Shown here piece by piece: positions 1 through 8,985 of a stretch of 64,000 nt of DNA. The DNA is from DATEOR01 sp963766725. GTDB lineage: Bacteria; Actinomycetota; Thermoleophilia; Gaiellales; Gaiellaceae. The notes under the pieces were generated by a model. That model saw nothing but the letters and a program-made list of their open reading frames with translations. It did no database searches and was not told where the DNA came from. The stretch lies in NCBI GenBank assembly GCA_963766725.1, contig CAVYBK010000017.1, positions 1 to 64,000 of the forward strand, in the 5' to 3' direction. The position numbers and the translations under genes were made by a program. Within the stretch, counting starts at the first letter, position 1. Every line of letters begins with the position of its first letter.

Positions 1-29
1 AACTTCTGACGCCGCCCGACGTCTGAACG
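1..29 (+). promoter_or_regulatory. Conserved leader of AraC/binding-protein cassette, copy 1
   Basis: The bases just upstream of the first AraC-type gene read AACTTCT, nine variable bases, then CGACGTCTGAACG. The same two blocks at the same spacing precede the second AraC-type gene (34234-34262). Conservation of blocks and spacing while the nine bases between them differ suggests a promoter or autoregulatory site. The left edge is cut by the window start. Confidence 0.45.
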
Positions 30-34
30 GATAC

Positions 35-947
35 GTGCACGCGGACGCGATCAGCCGGACGCTCTACGCGAACGAGCGGCTGCTGGCCGGCGAGTTCTGG
101 TGCGCGCCCGACAGCACGCGCTGGCACAGCTTGAACAGCGTCTCGCCGGAACCGCACGTGATCTTTCCGCGGACGCCGGTGACCATTCGCCAGCTCGGGC
201 GGGACCCGGTCGTCTGCGACCGGAATCAGATCGTCTTCTACAACCCCGGAGCGCGGTTCTTCCGGACGCTCCGGACCACGGCCGGCGACCACTGCTACTT
301 CGTCGAGCTGTCTCCACAACTCATGCTCCGCCTCGCCGGCGGGATGGGGAGCTTTCCCTTCGTCTTCGGCCCCTGCGACGCCTCCGTCTTCCTGCTCCAG
401 CGGCTGGCGGTCCGGCATCTGAGGGAGCCGCGTCCCGACGAGCGCGTTGCCGAGGAGGCGCTGACGGTAGCTGTCGAGAGCGCGATCGAGGGCGCGCGTA
501 GCTTTCACGAACTCCACGCGGATCAGCGCGAGGCGACGCGCGCGGCTCGCCGGGAGATCGTCGACCAGACGAAGCAGCTTCTCGTCGCGCGCTACCGCGA
601 GCGCCTGACCATGTCCGAGATCGCCGCGTCGCTGGCCGTCTCCCGCTTCCAGCTGAGCCGCATCTTCCGCGAGTGGACTGGCTTCTCGCTCCTCGGCTAT
701 CGAAACCAGCTGCGGGTGCGGGCCGCCCTCGACCGGCTGTCCGATCCGAACGCTCGGCTCTCCGCCCTCGCAGGGGAGCTCGGCTACTCGAATCCCAGCC
801 ACCTGACGGCTGCATTTCGGAGACGCATTCGGCTTGCTGCCCTCCGAGCTCCGCGGGCCGGTCGACCGGGACACCTTGAGCGAGGTCCTGGTCCGACATT
901 CGCCTACTACAAACGTGCGTCTTTCGGCGGCCTCCGGCCCCAGCTGA
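35..947 (+). CDS. AraC-family transcriptional regulator, copy 1 (C-terminal frameshift)
   Basis: Cytoplasmic DNA-binding regulator. The N-terminal half is a cupin-like sensing region and the C-terminal part is a two-helix-turn-helix AraC domain (around SEIAASLAVSRFQLSRIF). The start is the GTG that aligns with the start of the intact paralog at 34268. Near 826-836 the reading frame shifts by one base; continuing in the new frame restores the family C-terminus (FGLLPSELRG) and the stop at 945-947, so the uncorrected frame runs on through meaningless sequence. It sits 113 bp upstream of a solute-binding lipoprotein gene, as in copy 2, and probably controls it. The frameshift may be a sequencing error or real inactivation. 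Confidence 0.8.
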
Positions 948-1060
948 GCGCGGCGGGGCAAGCGGCGCCGGCGATCGGTCGCTGCACAGCCGTATTAACC
1001 AGTTCCATCAGAGCGCGCTCCTTCGCGTCCGAAAGCCCGATCACACCGAAGGAGGCCAGC

Positions 1061-2725
1061 GTGAAACCGAAAGCCCGACTACGTCTTTTCACCGCCCTTG
1101 CGGCTGTGACAGTCTTCGCCGCCACGGGGTGCGGGGGCGGGAGCGGGGAGGAAGCGCGGGCTCGTCGAGCAGCGATTCGACGGGACCTGCAGCGTCGGAG
1201 CAAGCGATCACGATCGGATGGGGAGCCGAGCCGCCCTCGCTCGACCCGGGGTTGGCCACCGACGTGACCTCGTCCAACATCCTCCTCAACATCATGGATC
1301 CGCTGGTGAAGCTGGGCGCCGACCTCGAACCGGTCCCCAGCCTCGCCGAGAGCTGGGACGTGAGCGACGACGGCAAGACGGTGGTCTTCCACCTACGCGG
1401 CGACGGCAAGTGGACGAACGGCGATCCGGTCACCGCCGAGGACTTCGAGTGGTCGTGGAAGCGGACGGTCTCGCCGGAGCTGGCCGCCGACTACGCGTAC
1501 CAGTTCTATGGAATCGTCGGCGCCGCCGACTACAACGCCTGCCAGAAGAACTGCGACGCGCTACGCGACGCAGTCGGCGTCAAGGCTCTGGACGACCGGA
1601 CCCTCGAGGTGAAGCTGACCTCCGCACAGCCGTGGTTCGTGCAGCAGGTGAGCCATCACTCCTTCCTGGCCGTTCACCGGGCCACCGTCGAACAGTACGG
1701 CGATAGCTGGACCGATCCGAAGAACATCGTCACGGACGGCCCGTTCAAGCTCGAGTCCTGGGAGCACGACTCCTCGATCGACCTCGTGAAGAACGACGGC
1801 GTGGCGCGGGGCCGAAGACGTCGCGCTCGCGCGTGTGAACGGCAAGATCATCGTCGACGGGACGACGAAGGTGCAGGCTTTCGAGGCCGGCGAGGTGGAC
1901 GCGCTCGATGCCGGCGGCCTTCCGCCCGACGAGATCGCCCGCCTGAAGCAGACCCCCGAGTACGAGGCATATCCCGCCCTCGGAACCTACTTCTACGGAC
2001 TCAACCTGGAGAACCTGCCCGACGTCCACGAGCGGCGCGCGCTCTCGCTCGCGATCGACCGGCGGACGATCGTGGACCAGATCGCGCAGGCCGACCAGGT
2101 GCCGGCCACCGGGTTCTCACCGGAGGGGCTGCCCGGGTTCGACACGTTCAATCCGAACTCGCCGTGGACGCCTGAGGCCGGCGACCTCGACGCGGCGAAG
2201 AACGAGCTCTCGCAGGCGAACAGCCCGAAGACGGAGCTGACGCTCTTCTACAACGACTCGCCGGGTCACAAGGAGATCGCCACCGCCGTCCAGGCGAGCT
2301 GGCAGGAGCTCGGCCTGACGACGACGTTGAAGCAGCAGGAGTGGGCGCAGTTCCTGGAGTTCCTGGGGCCGCCGCCCAATCCCGCTGTCGACATCTATCG
2401 CAGCGGCTGGATCGGCGACTACGTGGATGCGATCAACTTCCTGGAGCTCTGGACGTGCAAGTCCGGTAACAACTCGTCGAACTACTGCGACAAGGACTAC
2501 GACGCCCTCGTGGAGCAGGCGCGTTCGACGCAGGACGACCAGGCCCGCTACGAGATCTACGCCCAGCTCGAGCAGAAGCTCCTGGGCGAAGACGGGGCCA
2601 TCCCCGTCGTGCCGATCTACTGGTACACGTACCCCAACCTGGAGAAGCTCTCGATCAAGGACAGCTTCACCGTCAACCTGCTGAGTCAGATCGACCTGAC
2701 GAAGGTGGTCGTCAGGGAGCAGTAA
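1061..2725 (+). CDS. ABC transporter substrate-binding lipoprotein, family 5 (oligopeptide type), copy 1, two frameshifts
   Basis: Extracellular solute-binding protein of the peptide/nickel (OppA/DppA) type. A GTG start follows a good AAGGAGG site at 1050; the product begins with a lipoprotein signal ending in a TGCG-like lipobox, so the mature protein should be membrane anchored by lipid. The frame changes near 1140-1155, just after the lipobox, and again near 1800. All three segments align in order with the intact paralog at 35294-36958, ending in the identical KVVVREQ tail. No permease or ATPase of an Opp-type importer is nearby, so the partner transporter is elsewhere. With two frameshifts this copy is either a pseudogene or badly sequenced. 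Confidence 0.8.
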
Positions 2726-2749
2726 GCACTCCCGCCACCTGTCACGCCG

Positions 2750-2782
2750 GGCGGGCGAGGGCTGTCGTCACCCTCGCCCGCC
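2750..2782 (+). terminator. Hairpin terminator after binding-protein gene, copy 1
   Basis: A perfect 12-bp GC stem (GGCGGGCGAGGG paired with CCCTCGCCCGCC) with a 9-nt loop begins 24 bp after the stop. No clear U-run follows. An equivalent hairpin, preceded by nearly the same post-stop bases, follows the paralog at 36982-37014. Confidence 0.6.
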
Positions 2783-2832
2783 TCCTCTCGTGCCGCATCC
2801 TCCGCTCCCTGAGATACTTGCGCGACAGAGTC

Positions 2833-3075
2833 ATGGACGAATCTCAGATCCACGTATCCATCGAAAAGCTCGTCGCCGAGGAGCACGAGCTCTGGGGCCG
2901 CGAGTCGGACGGCAGCGCGACCGACGACGATCGCCGCCGTCTCGAGCAGATCCGGCTCTCGCTCGACCAGTGCTGGGACTTTCTGCGCCAGCGCCGTGCC
3001 CGCCGCGACGCGGGCCAGGACCCGGACACTGCGGCCGCCCGCCCGCCCGATGTCGTCGAGCGCTACGAGCAGTAG
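2833..3075 (+). CDS. DUF2630 family protein
   Basis: Small 80-residue soluble protein of the actinobacterial DUF2630 family; function unknown. Recognised from the opening IHVSIEKLVAEEHELW, the central helix with LDQCWDLLRQRRA-like sequence and the PPDVVERYEQ end, with the family's usual length. The ATG at 2833 is chosen because the family normally starts with MD(D/E). Its last 26 bases overlap the start of the hemoglobin gene in another frame, implying co-transcription and coupled translation. Confidence 0.85.
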   Translation: MDESQIHVSIEKLVAEEHELWGRESDGSATDDDRRRLEQIRLSLDQCWDFLRQRRARRDAGQDPDTAAARPPDVVERYEQ

Positions 3076-3535
3076 CGCCGCCGAGTCGCGGTCGCTCTTC
3101 GAGTTCGCGGGCGGGGAGGCCGCGTTCCTGGCGCTGGCGAGAGCCCATCACGAACGCTGCCTGGCCGATCCCGAGCTGAACCATCCGTTCTCGCACGAGG
3201 ACCAGCATCCGCAGCACGTCGAGCGCCTGGCGGCTTACTGGGCAGAGGTGCTGGGCGGGCCCGCGGCCTACTCGGAGTCGTGCGGTGACGAGTCGGGTGT
3301 GCTCGCGATGCACGCCGGCAACGGAGAAATGGGCGACCTCGGCGAGCGCTTCCTCGACTGCTTCGTCAAGGCGATGGACGACGCGGGCCTCCCCGGCGAC
3401 GCGGCCTTTCGCGAGGCAATGACCGCCTACATGCGCTGGGCCGTCGACAACGTCCTCGTGTACTCGCCCGTCGGGGCAGTCGTCCCTGCGGGCGTTCGCA
3501 TGCCGCGCTGGGGCTGGGACGGGCTGCAGAGCTAG
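3050..3535 (+). CDS. Truncated hemoglobin (group II-like)
   Basis: Heme protein of the 2-on-2 globin family, expected to bind O2 or NO in the cytoplasm. The conserved HPQHVERLAAYWAEVLGGP segment (about residues 53-71) and a following MHAGNG segment with the likely proximal heme-ligand histidine at residue 88 support the call; 161 residues is slightly long because of a serine-rich N-terminal extension. The ATG at 3050 is preferred over an upstream in-frame ATG at 2996 because the latter would add a low-complexity Arg/Pro stretch inside DUF2630. It converges on the MFS gene, with a shared hairpin between them. Confidence 0.85.
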   Translation: MSSSATSSSAAESRSLFEFAGGEAAFLALARAHHERCLADPELNHPFSHEDQHPQHVERLAAYWAEVLGGPAAYSESCGDESGVLAMHAGNGEMGDLGERFLDCFVKAMDDAGLPGDAAFREAMTAYMRWAVDNVLVYSPVGAVVPAGVRMPRWGWDGLQS

Positions 3536-3541
3536 TCGACC

Positions 3542-3573
3542 GAGGGGGCCGCGACCGAGGCCACGGCCCCCTC
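3542..3573. terminator. Bidirectional terminator between hemoglobin and MFS genes
   Basis: Perfect 10-bp stem GAGGGGGCCG / CGGCCCCCTC with a 12-nt loop in the 51-bp gap between two convergent stop codons. Position and symmetry fit a terminator for both transcripts. Confidence 0.6.
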
Positions 3574-3586
3574 AGTTCTCAGCAAG

Positions 3587-5029
3587 CTAGGCGGCCAGGT
3601 CGAACGCCGGCTCGCCGACTTCCTGGGGCTGTTCGAGCTCGTCACGCCGGATGAGGGTGAGGGCGGCGACGATCCCGATGCCCGCGATGATGGCGCCGGC
3701 GACGAACGCGTTGGTGAACCCGTCGACCAATGCGCTGGGCACTCCAGTGCCGGCCGACACGGCATCCTCGGTTCGCGAGGTCGCGATGGTCGAAAGTGCC
3801 GCGATCCCGAGCGCACCGCCGATCTGCTGCGACGTGTTGATCAGGCCGGAGGCCAGTCCCGCTTCGGCGGGCTCGACGCCCGCGAGAGCCGCGATCGTGA
3901 TCGGCACGAACGAGAAGCCGATCCCGACTCCGATGAGCAAGAACCCCGGCAGGAGGTCGGTCACGTAGGAGCCGCCCACCGAGACCTGCGTGAAGAAGAT
4001 CAGGCCTGCGGTGAGGAAGGTCATCCCTGAGACGAGCACCGGCTTGACGCCGATGCGCGTCACGAGTTGGGCCGCGACGCCCGACCAGATGATCGCCGTC
4101 CCGGCGACCGCGAGGTAGGCGACGCCGGTCTCCATCGCGGAGTAGCCGAGCACCTGCTGCATGTAGAGGGTCAGCATCAGGAACATCGAGAACATCGCCG
4201 TGCCCATGATGAATCCGGCCACGTTCGCGCCCGCCACGGTCTTGGTACGGAGCAGCCCGAAGCGCATGAGTGGCTCCGGATGGCGGAGCTCCCAGCCGAC
4301 GAAGCCGGCGAGGAGGGCCAGGGAGACGACGGCGAACCCGATCGTCGTCCCGGCGAGCCAGCCGTCCCGCCCGGCCTGCGTGATCGCGTAGACGAGGGAG
4401 GAGAGGCCGGCGGTGACGAGCACCGCGCCCGGCAGGTCGAAGGTCTTCACGCTGGAATCGCGGCTCTCGTCGAGCAGGATCGGCGCAAGAACGATCGCGA
4501 GCACCCCGACAGGGACGTTGACGAAGAAGATCCACTCCCAGCTCAGGGCGTCGGTGAGGATCCCGCCCATGAGAACTCCTGCGGCGGCGCCGAAGCCGCC
4601 TACTGCGCCCCAGACACCGAGCGCGATGTTCCGCTCGCGCCCTTCATGGAACGTCGTGGACAGGATGGAGAGCGCCGCGGGGGTGATGATCGCCGCGCCG
4701 AGCCCCTGGAACGCACGCGCCGCGATGAGCGACGCCTCCGACCAGGCAAGGCCGGCGAAGAGCGAAGAGAGGGTGAAGACGACGAGGCCGCCGAGGAAGA
4801 TCCGCCTGCGCCCGAGGAGGTCAGCCGATCGGCCTCCGAGGAGCAGGAATCCTCCGAAGAAGAGCGCGTACGCGCTGATCACCCACTGCAGGTTCTCCTG
4901 CGAGAACCCGAGATCGACCTGGATCGACGGCAGCGCGACATTCACGATGGCGATGTCCAGGACGACCATGAACTGGACGACGCTGAGGAGCGCCAGTGCC
5001 AGCCACTTCCGTTTTGCCGTTGCGGTCAT
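3587..5029 (-). CDS. MFS drug-efflux transporter, DHA2 (EmrB/QacA) type
   Basis: Inner-membrane proton-driven multidrug exporter of 480 residues with about 14 predicted hydrophobic segments, the DHA2 layout. Recognisable motifs include the first helix LLSVVQFMVVLDIAIVNVAL, motif A-like GGRSADLLGRRRIF near residue 65, and the antiporter motif C region AVGGFGAAAGVLMGG. It is transcribed away from an HxlR-type regulator, and the intergenic region holds a palindromic operator candidate, so it is probably induced by a compound sensed by that regulator. Confidence 0.9.
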   Translation of the reverse strand: MTATAKRKWLALALLSVVQFMVVLDIAIVNVALPSIQVDLGFSQENLQWVISAYALFFGGFLLLGGRSADLLGRRRIFLGGLVVFTLSSLFAGLAWSEASLIAARAFQGLGAAIITPAALSILSTTFHEGRERNIALGVWGAVGGFGAAAGVLMGGILTDALSWEWIFFVNVPVGVLAIVLAPILLDESRDSSVKTFDLPGAVLVTAGLSSLVYAITQAGRDGWLAGTTIGFAVVSLALLAGFVGWELRHPEPLMRFGLLRTKTVAGANVAGFIMGTAMFSMFLMLTLYMQQVLGYSAMETGVAYLAVAGTAIIWSGVAAQLVTRIGVKPVLVSGMTFLTAGLIFFTQVSVGGSYVTDLLPGFLLIGVGIGFSFVPITIAALAGVEPAEAGLASGLINTSQQIGGALGIAALSTIATSRTEDAVSAGTGVPSALVDGFTNAFVAGAIIAGIGIVAALTLIRRDELEQPQEVGEPAFDLAA

Positions 5030-5083
5030 GTTCGTCCGATTCCTTTCGATTCCGTAGAGAGTGCTGGCAACCTAGCAGCATTA

Positions 5084-5100
5084 ACTTGCAGATCGCAAGT
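5084..5100. promoter_or_regulatory. Palindromic operator candidate between MFS and HxlR genes
   Basis: ACTTGC and its exact complement GCAAGT flank five bases, forming a 17-bp inverted repeat. A looser TGCTT...AAGCA pair (5099-5122) overlaps its right side. The site lies 34 bp before the regulator start and 55 bp before the MFS start, the expected place for an HxlR dimer controlling both. Confidence 0.55.
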
Positions 5101-5133
5101 GCTTACTTAACAACAGCAAGCACATTCGCTAGA

Positions 5134-5766
5134 ATGGCGCCGATGACCAAGCGCTACGACGAGTACTGCCCCGTGGCCCACGCGCTCGGCCTGGTCGGCG
5201 AGCGATGGGCGCTGCTCGTGGTGCTCGAGCTCATGCGCGGTCCCAAGCGCTACACGGATCTCGCCGAGAACTTGCGCGGGATCGGGACGAACATCCTCGC
5301 CTCGCGGCTCCGCGACCTGGAAGCCGGGGGCGTCGTGGCGAAGCGGACTCTTCCGCCGCCCGCAGCCTCGAAGGTGTACGAGCTCACCGACTACGGGCGC
5401 GAGCTGCGCCCGGTCATCCGCGAGCTCGCGCTCTGGGGCGCCCGCACACTCGGCCCACCGACGCACGAGGACGAGCTCTTCCCGGGCTGGCTTGCGAATG
5501 CACTCGACACCGTGCTCGCGCCGCGCGCGCCCCTCGGGCGATTCGAGTTCCGGGTGGGGGAGGAGGTTTCGTCGCTCGTCGACGGGGAGGTGCTGGACGG
5601 TCCTGTCGAGGATCCCGACGTCGTCGTCGAAGGCGACCCCGAGGGCGTGTACTACATGTTCATCCAGCGGCGACTCGACTGCGTCGGCGTCGAGGGCGAC
5701 CGCGGCCTGCTCGAGGAACTGATCGCGGCCGCTCCCGCGCCGGTCGATCTGCCCGCCTCGGCCTGA
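5134..5766 (+). CDS. HxlR-family transcriptional regulator
   Basis: Winged-helix DNA-binding protein. The HxlR core spans roughly the first 110 residues: CPVAHALGLVGERW, then LLVVLELMRGPKRYTDL and the wing region ILASRLRDLEAGGVV. The remaining ~95 residues are an acidic C-terminal extension that is not part of the minimal HxlR fold and may sense a ligand. ATG at 5134 or at 5143 are both possible and neither has a clear Shine-Dalgarno site, so the mRNA may be leaderless. It is divergent from the drug-efflux gene and is its likely repressor. Confidence 0.85.
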   Translation: MAPMTKRYDEYCPVAHALGLVGERWALLVVLELMRGPKRYTDLAENLRGIGTNILASRLRDLEAGGVVAKRTLPPPAASKVYELTDYGRELRPVIRELALWGARTLGPPTHEDELFPGWLANALDTVLAPRAPLGRFEFRVGEEVSSLVDGEVLDGPVEDPDVVVEGDPEGVYYMFIQRRLDCVGVEGDRGLLEELIAAAPAPVDLPASA

Positions 5767-5887
5767 CGGCTGGGCTAGTGGCTAGCGCGGTTCTCGAAAT
5801 ACCACTTTTTCACGGCACATTCACCACAGGAATTCGGTGTATTGTCCGCGCGGCTGCGAACCTTCTCGACGATGGGAGACCCGGACC

Positions 5888-6106
5888 ATGTCCGCTGAGC
5901 TGACCTATGACCTCATGCTCGAGGTGACAGGCGTTCTTCGCTCTATCCCGGTCAGGACGAAGCTCGATTCCAACCTGCGGGTCGGGGAGACCTTCGACCT
6001 GCGGGGACGGCGGTGGATCGTCTCGAGCGTCGACCAGATCGGCGGCGAGGACTTCGACCGCCGAGCGGTTGCGCGCGAGGTCGCCGACGCGGACGTCGCC
6101 GCCTAG
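5888..6106 (+). CDS. Hypothetical protein, 72 residues
   Basis: Small soluble protein with a compact beta-rich pattern (LEVTGVLRSIPVRTKL, then VGETFDLRGRRWIVSSVD) and an acidic tail. I do not recognise the family. The ATG at 5888 follows a GGGAGACC stretch that can serve as a ribosome site, and an intrinsic-terminator-like hairpin overlaps its stop, which together make it a credible single-gene transcript. Confidence 0.6.
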   Translation: MSAELTYDLMLEVTGVLRSIPVRTKLDSNLRVGETFDLRGRRWIVSSVDQIGGEDFDRRAVAREVADADVAA

Positions 6107-6120
6107 CCGCCAACGCGGCT
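6105..6120 (+). terminator. Terminator-like hairpin at the end of the 72-residue gene
   Basis: AGCCGC, loop CAAC, GCGGCT, followed six bases later by a TTTT run. The stem starts inside the stop codon. Confidence 0.5.
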
Positions 6121-6194
6121 GGCGATTTTAGGGGCCCTTTTCGGCTTCGGAGTGGTGAAGATCCGGAGCCAAACTGGTGTGAGGAATTGGGCGC

Positions 6195-6276
6195 TTAAAA
6201 CGCCAGATCCGCGAACCCGAGGGCCCACGGATCTGACGCGAGGAATCTACTGGCCCGAGGCCGGGCCGGTCAAGCA
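6195..6276 (+). repeat. 81-83 nt intergenic repeat, copy 1
   Basis: First of four copies. The 41-base core (6195-6235) is identical in all copies: TTAAAACGC, then CAGATCCG, a 16-base GGGCCC-containing loop, and CGGATCTG, which pairs with CAGATCCG. A variable 33-base tail with the conserved bases CTACT leads to GTCAAG at 6269. The tail can fold here as GGCCC / GGGCC. The copy lies in the 295-bp gap before the CHAD gene. Confidence 0.85.
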
Positions 6277-6401
6277 GCTAGCGCGGGAACTGCCCGGGCG
6301 CGAGGTGCATCGCGAGTCTCACCTCGAAATGGGCTGCGAAGTCGTGAGTATCCCCGGTTACGGGGGTGGTCTAAGGTGCCGAAGCGCCTAACATCAGTCC
6401 T

Positions 6402-7262
6402 ATGCCCAAGACCGATCGGAACGGCTCGGCCGAGCTTCTGCAGGGGATGCTCGCCGCCGCGCGCGACGCGATCCTCGAGCACGAGGAAGGCTCGCGGCTC
6501 GGCCGCGACTCCGAATGCGTGCACCGGATGCGCGTTGCCACCCGCCGGGCGCGGGCGGCGCTGCGAACGGCGAGCGGCGTCCTCGAGCAGGAACACGAGG
6601 AGAAGCTTCGCGCGGAGCTTGCGTGGCTCGGCGGCGTGCTCGGGGGCGTCCGCGACCTCGACGTGCTCATCGCGCATCTTCGAGCGGAGGCCGACTCTCT
6701 CGAGCCGGCCGAGCGGAACGCGCTGAAGCCGGTCTTCAGTCGTCTGACCGCCGAGCGCCGCAAGGCGCGCACCGCTCTCCTGCGCGCTCTCAAAGGCGCG
6801 CGCTACCGCCGGCTCGTCGACGACCTCGCCGAAGCTGCGGTCGGTGAGCCCACGCCGAACGGCCGGGTCAAGCTCGACAAGCGCGCTGGGAAGGAGTTCG
6901 AACGGCTCGTCAAGGCGATGCATACGCTCCCGAGCGAGCCAACCGACGAGGAGCTCCATCGCGTGCGCAAGCTGGGCAAGCAAGCCCGGTATGCGGCGGA
7001 GCTCACAGCGCCTCTCGCGCCCCGGAAGACGGCAACCTTCGTGAAGCGCGCGAAAGCCTTCCAGGACGTGACCGGCGAACATCAGGACGCGGCGGTCGCA
7101 GAGGAAAAGCTGCGTGAGCTCGTCGGCGACGAAAGCGCCGCGGCGTCGTTCGCCGCAGGGCAGCTCGCCGAGCGCGAGCGCACCCGGCGGGTCTCGGCTC
7201 GGGCTCAGCTGCCGAAGGCGTGGAAGGATCTCGAGCGCGCAGGGCAGCAGGCCTGGAGCTAA
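6402..7262 (+). CDS. CHAD domain protein
   Basis: Alpha-helical CHAD-domain protein of 286 residues, a family that binds inorganic polyphosphate through conserved histidines and basic residues. Seen here are CVHRMRVATRRARAALRT (about residues 38-55), LRDLDVLIAHL-type sequence, and ELHRVRKLGKQARYAAEL near residue 186, the two basic/histidine faces typical of CHAD. Its location with ppk, ppx, NUDIX and SixA genes fits polyphosphate granule binding. Its 3' end overlaps the NUDIX gene by 43 bp, so the three plus-strand genes probably form one operon. Confidence 0.88.
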   Translation: MPKTDRNGSAELLQGMLAAARDAILEHEEGSRLGRDSECVHRMRVATRRARAALRTASGVLEQEHEEKLRAELAWLGGVLGGVRDLDVLIAHLRAEADSLEPAERNALKPVFSRLTAERRKARTALLRALKGARYRRLVDDLAEAAVGEPTPNGRVKLDKRAGKEFERLVKAMHTLPSEPTDEELHRVRKLGKQARYAAELTAPLAPRKTATFVKRAKAFQDVTGEHQDAAVAEEKLRELVGDESAAASFAAGQLAERERTRRVSARAQLPKAWKDLERAGQQAWS

Positions 7263-7648
7263 ACGAGATCAGAGCGGCCGGCGGCGTGGTGGTGCGCGAG
7301 AACGGCGTGCCGGAGGTCCTCCTCGTGCACCGGCCGCAGTACGACGACTGGAGCTTTCCGAAAGGGAAGGCTCACGAGGGCGAGAGCGACGAGGACTGCG
7401 CGCGCCGCGAGGTGGGCGAGGAGACCGGGCTCGAGTGTGTTCTCGGCGTGAGGTTGCCCCCGGTCTTCTACGAGTCTAGGGGCCGGCCCAAGCGGGTGAG
7501 CTACTGGCTGATGGAGCCCCGCGGAGGAGAGTTCACTCCGCAGCGCGAGGTCGACCGGATCGAGTGGCTCGACCTGGACGAGGCGGGGAAGAGGCTTACG
7601 TACGACCACGACCGCGACCTCCTCGCGGCCGTCAAGGAGCTCCAGTGA
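7220..7648 (+). CDS. NUDIX hydrolase (MutT1 N-domain-like)
   Basis: Pyrophosphohydrolase of 142 residues. The complete NUDIX signature is visible: G-x5-E (GKAHEGE), seven residues, then REVGEETG, with metal-binding glutamates. The sequence RAAGGVVVRENGVPEVLLVHRP and FPKGKAHEGE resemble the N-terminal domain of mycobacterial MutT1, which acts on oxidised nucleotides and diadenosine polyphosphates. GTG at 7220 lies inside the CHAD gene; the product could also start a few codons later. The TGA stop overlaps the next GTG (GTGA), so it is coupled to the SixA gene. Confidence 0.88.
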   Translation: MEGSRARRAAGLELNEIRAAGGVVVRENGVPEVLLVHRPQYDDWSFPKGKAHEGESDEDCARREVGEETGLECVLGVRLPPVFYESRGRPKRVSYWLMEPRGGEFTPQREVDRIEWLDLDEAGKRLTYDHDRDLLAAVKELQ

Positions 7649-8028
7649 AGGCGGTCATCCTCATCCGTCATGCGAGTGCGGGCGGCCGCGAGCATTGGAG
7701 CGGGGACGACCGCGAGCGGCCGCTTGACGAACGGGGGTGGCGCCAGGCCGAAGCGTTCGTAGATTCCCTGGCCGGCTACGAGATCGAGCGCATCCTCTCG
7801 AGTTCCTTGGTGCGCTGCGTCCAGACGATGGAGCCGCTGGCGCGCGAGCTGGGGATCGAGATCGAGGAGCGGGGCGAGCTCACCGAGGGAGCCACACGGG
7901 AGGAGGCGCTCGCGCTCGTCGAGGAGGTGCGTGGGGCGGGCGTCGCGCTCTGCACGCACGGCGACGTCGTGCTGGAGCTGCTCGGCGCGGAGCTGAAGAA
8001 GGGCGAGACCGCGATTCTGGCGCCGTGA
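7645..8028 (+). CDS. SixA-type histidine phosphatase (MutT1 C-domain-like)
   Basis: 127-residue histidine phosphatase. The catalytic RHG-type motif is LIRHASAGG at residues 7-15 with nucleophile His9; the second histidine is in ALCTHGDVV near residue 107. In mycobacterial MutT1 the same phosphatase is fused behind a NUDIX domain; here it is a separate gene whose GTG overlaps the NUDIX stop by four bases. It could act on nucleotide products of the NUDIX enzyme or on phosphohistidine. Only four bases separate its stop from the convergent ppx stop. Confidence 0.85.
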   Translation: MKAVILIRHASAGGREHWSGDDRERPLDERGWRQAEAFVDSLAGYEIERILSSSLVRCVQTMEPLARELGIEIEERGELTEGATREEALALVEEVRGAGVALCTHGDVVLELLGAELKKGETAILAP

Positions 8029-8032
8029 GGCG

Positions 8033-8922
8033 CTAGGCCGCTGCCGCCGCCTCGTCGAGGACGGCGAGGACGGCACCCTCACGCAGGCCCGTGCGCGAGA
8101 CGCGGAGCGGCACGTTCAGGCGGCACTGGACCGCCTCGAGGATCAGAGCGCCGGCAACGAGCGTCCGCGCACGGCCGCGATCGATCCCGTACTCCTTGGC
8201 GACGCGGGCCGAACGGCTCCCCCGGAGCATCGCGATCGCGGCTTCGAGCTCGGACGCGCCGAGCTCCTCGCCGACCAGCTTTCGCAGCGCACGCGCCGTT
8301 CCCCCGGCGGCGAGGCCGACCTTCGGCAGGGGCGGCGTCAAGCGAGGAGAACTCGCGCTCGACGGTCAGCCGGGCCAGCGACAGCGCCTCCCGGCTCGGC
8401 GGATCCTGGTCGAGGTAGCGACCCGTCAGGCGGAGAGCGCCCACGTCGACCGAGCGCACCCAGGCGGGCTCGCCGCCGCGGCTCCCGACGACGATCTCGG
8501 TCGAGCCGCCGCCGATGTCGCAGACAGCGACGCTCTCCCCTTCGAGCGCCATGCCGTGGACGGCGCCGCTGAAGGCGAGTCGTCCCTCCTCGTCGGGGCT
8601 CAGCACCCGGACGGGGGCGCCGGAGGCCTTGCGGAGGGCCCGGACGAAGTCCTCGCCGTTCGGCGCTCTGCCGCCCCGGTGCGGTCACCACGGTCTCGAC
8701 GTGTACTGCGCCGGCCTTCCGAGCGATGCGGGCGAACGACCCGACGAGGGATGCGGCCTCGGCGATCTTCTTCTCGGAGAGCCGGCCGAGGCGCTCGACC
8801 TCGGCGCCGAGCCCGAGCGTCGCCTTCTCCTGGCGCAGCGGCTGAATCCGCCCGTCGTCACGGCGGGCGAACAGGAGCCGCACCGTGTGCGAACCCACGT
8901 CGATGATGCCGACGTCCATCAT
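8033..8922 (-). CDS. ppx: Exopolyphosphatase, Ppx/GppA family (two frameshifts)
   Basis: Cytoplasmic exopolyphosphatase or pppGpp phosphatase of the ASKHA fold. The N-terminal phosphate-1 motif DVGIIDVGSHTVRLL and the phosphate-2 motif AVCDIGGGSTEIVVG are clear, and the C-terminal segment VGLAAGGTARAL contains the third nucleotide-binding motif. The three parts lie in three frames: shifts near 8686 and 8341 must be corrected to give one protein of about 296 residues, the usual length of short actinobacterial Ppx. It follows ppk by 63 bp on the same strand, so both are likely co-transcribed. Confidence 0.82.
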
Positions 8923-8985
8923 GCGATTCTCCCTACCGCATCGGTCGTAGTGGGAAAACCGCTGGTGTCGAACTGGTGAAAACTT

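Noticed and set aside
4067..5110. Long open frame antisense to the MFS gene
   Set aside because: It consists of low-complexity acidic and arginine-rich sequence created by the GC-rich antisense of a membrane protein; the opposite strand has clear family motifs.
6195..6235. The intergenic repeat as protein coding (KTPDPRTRGPTDL in one frame)
   Set aside because: The peptide appears only because the 41-nt core is identical in all four copies; frames around it differ and stop at once, and no start or ribosome site is shared.
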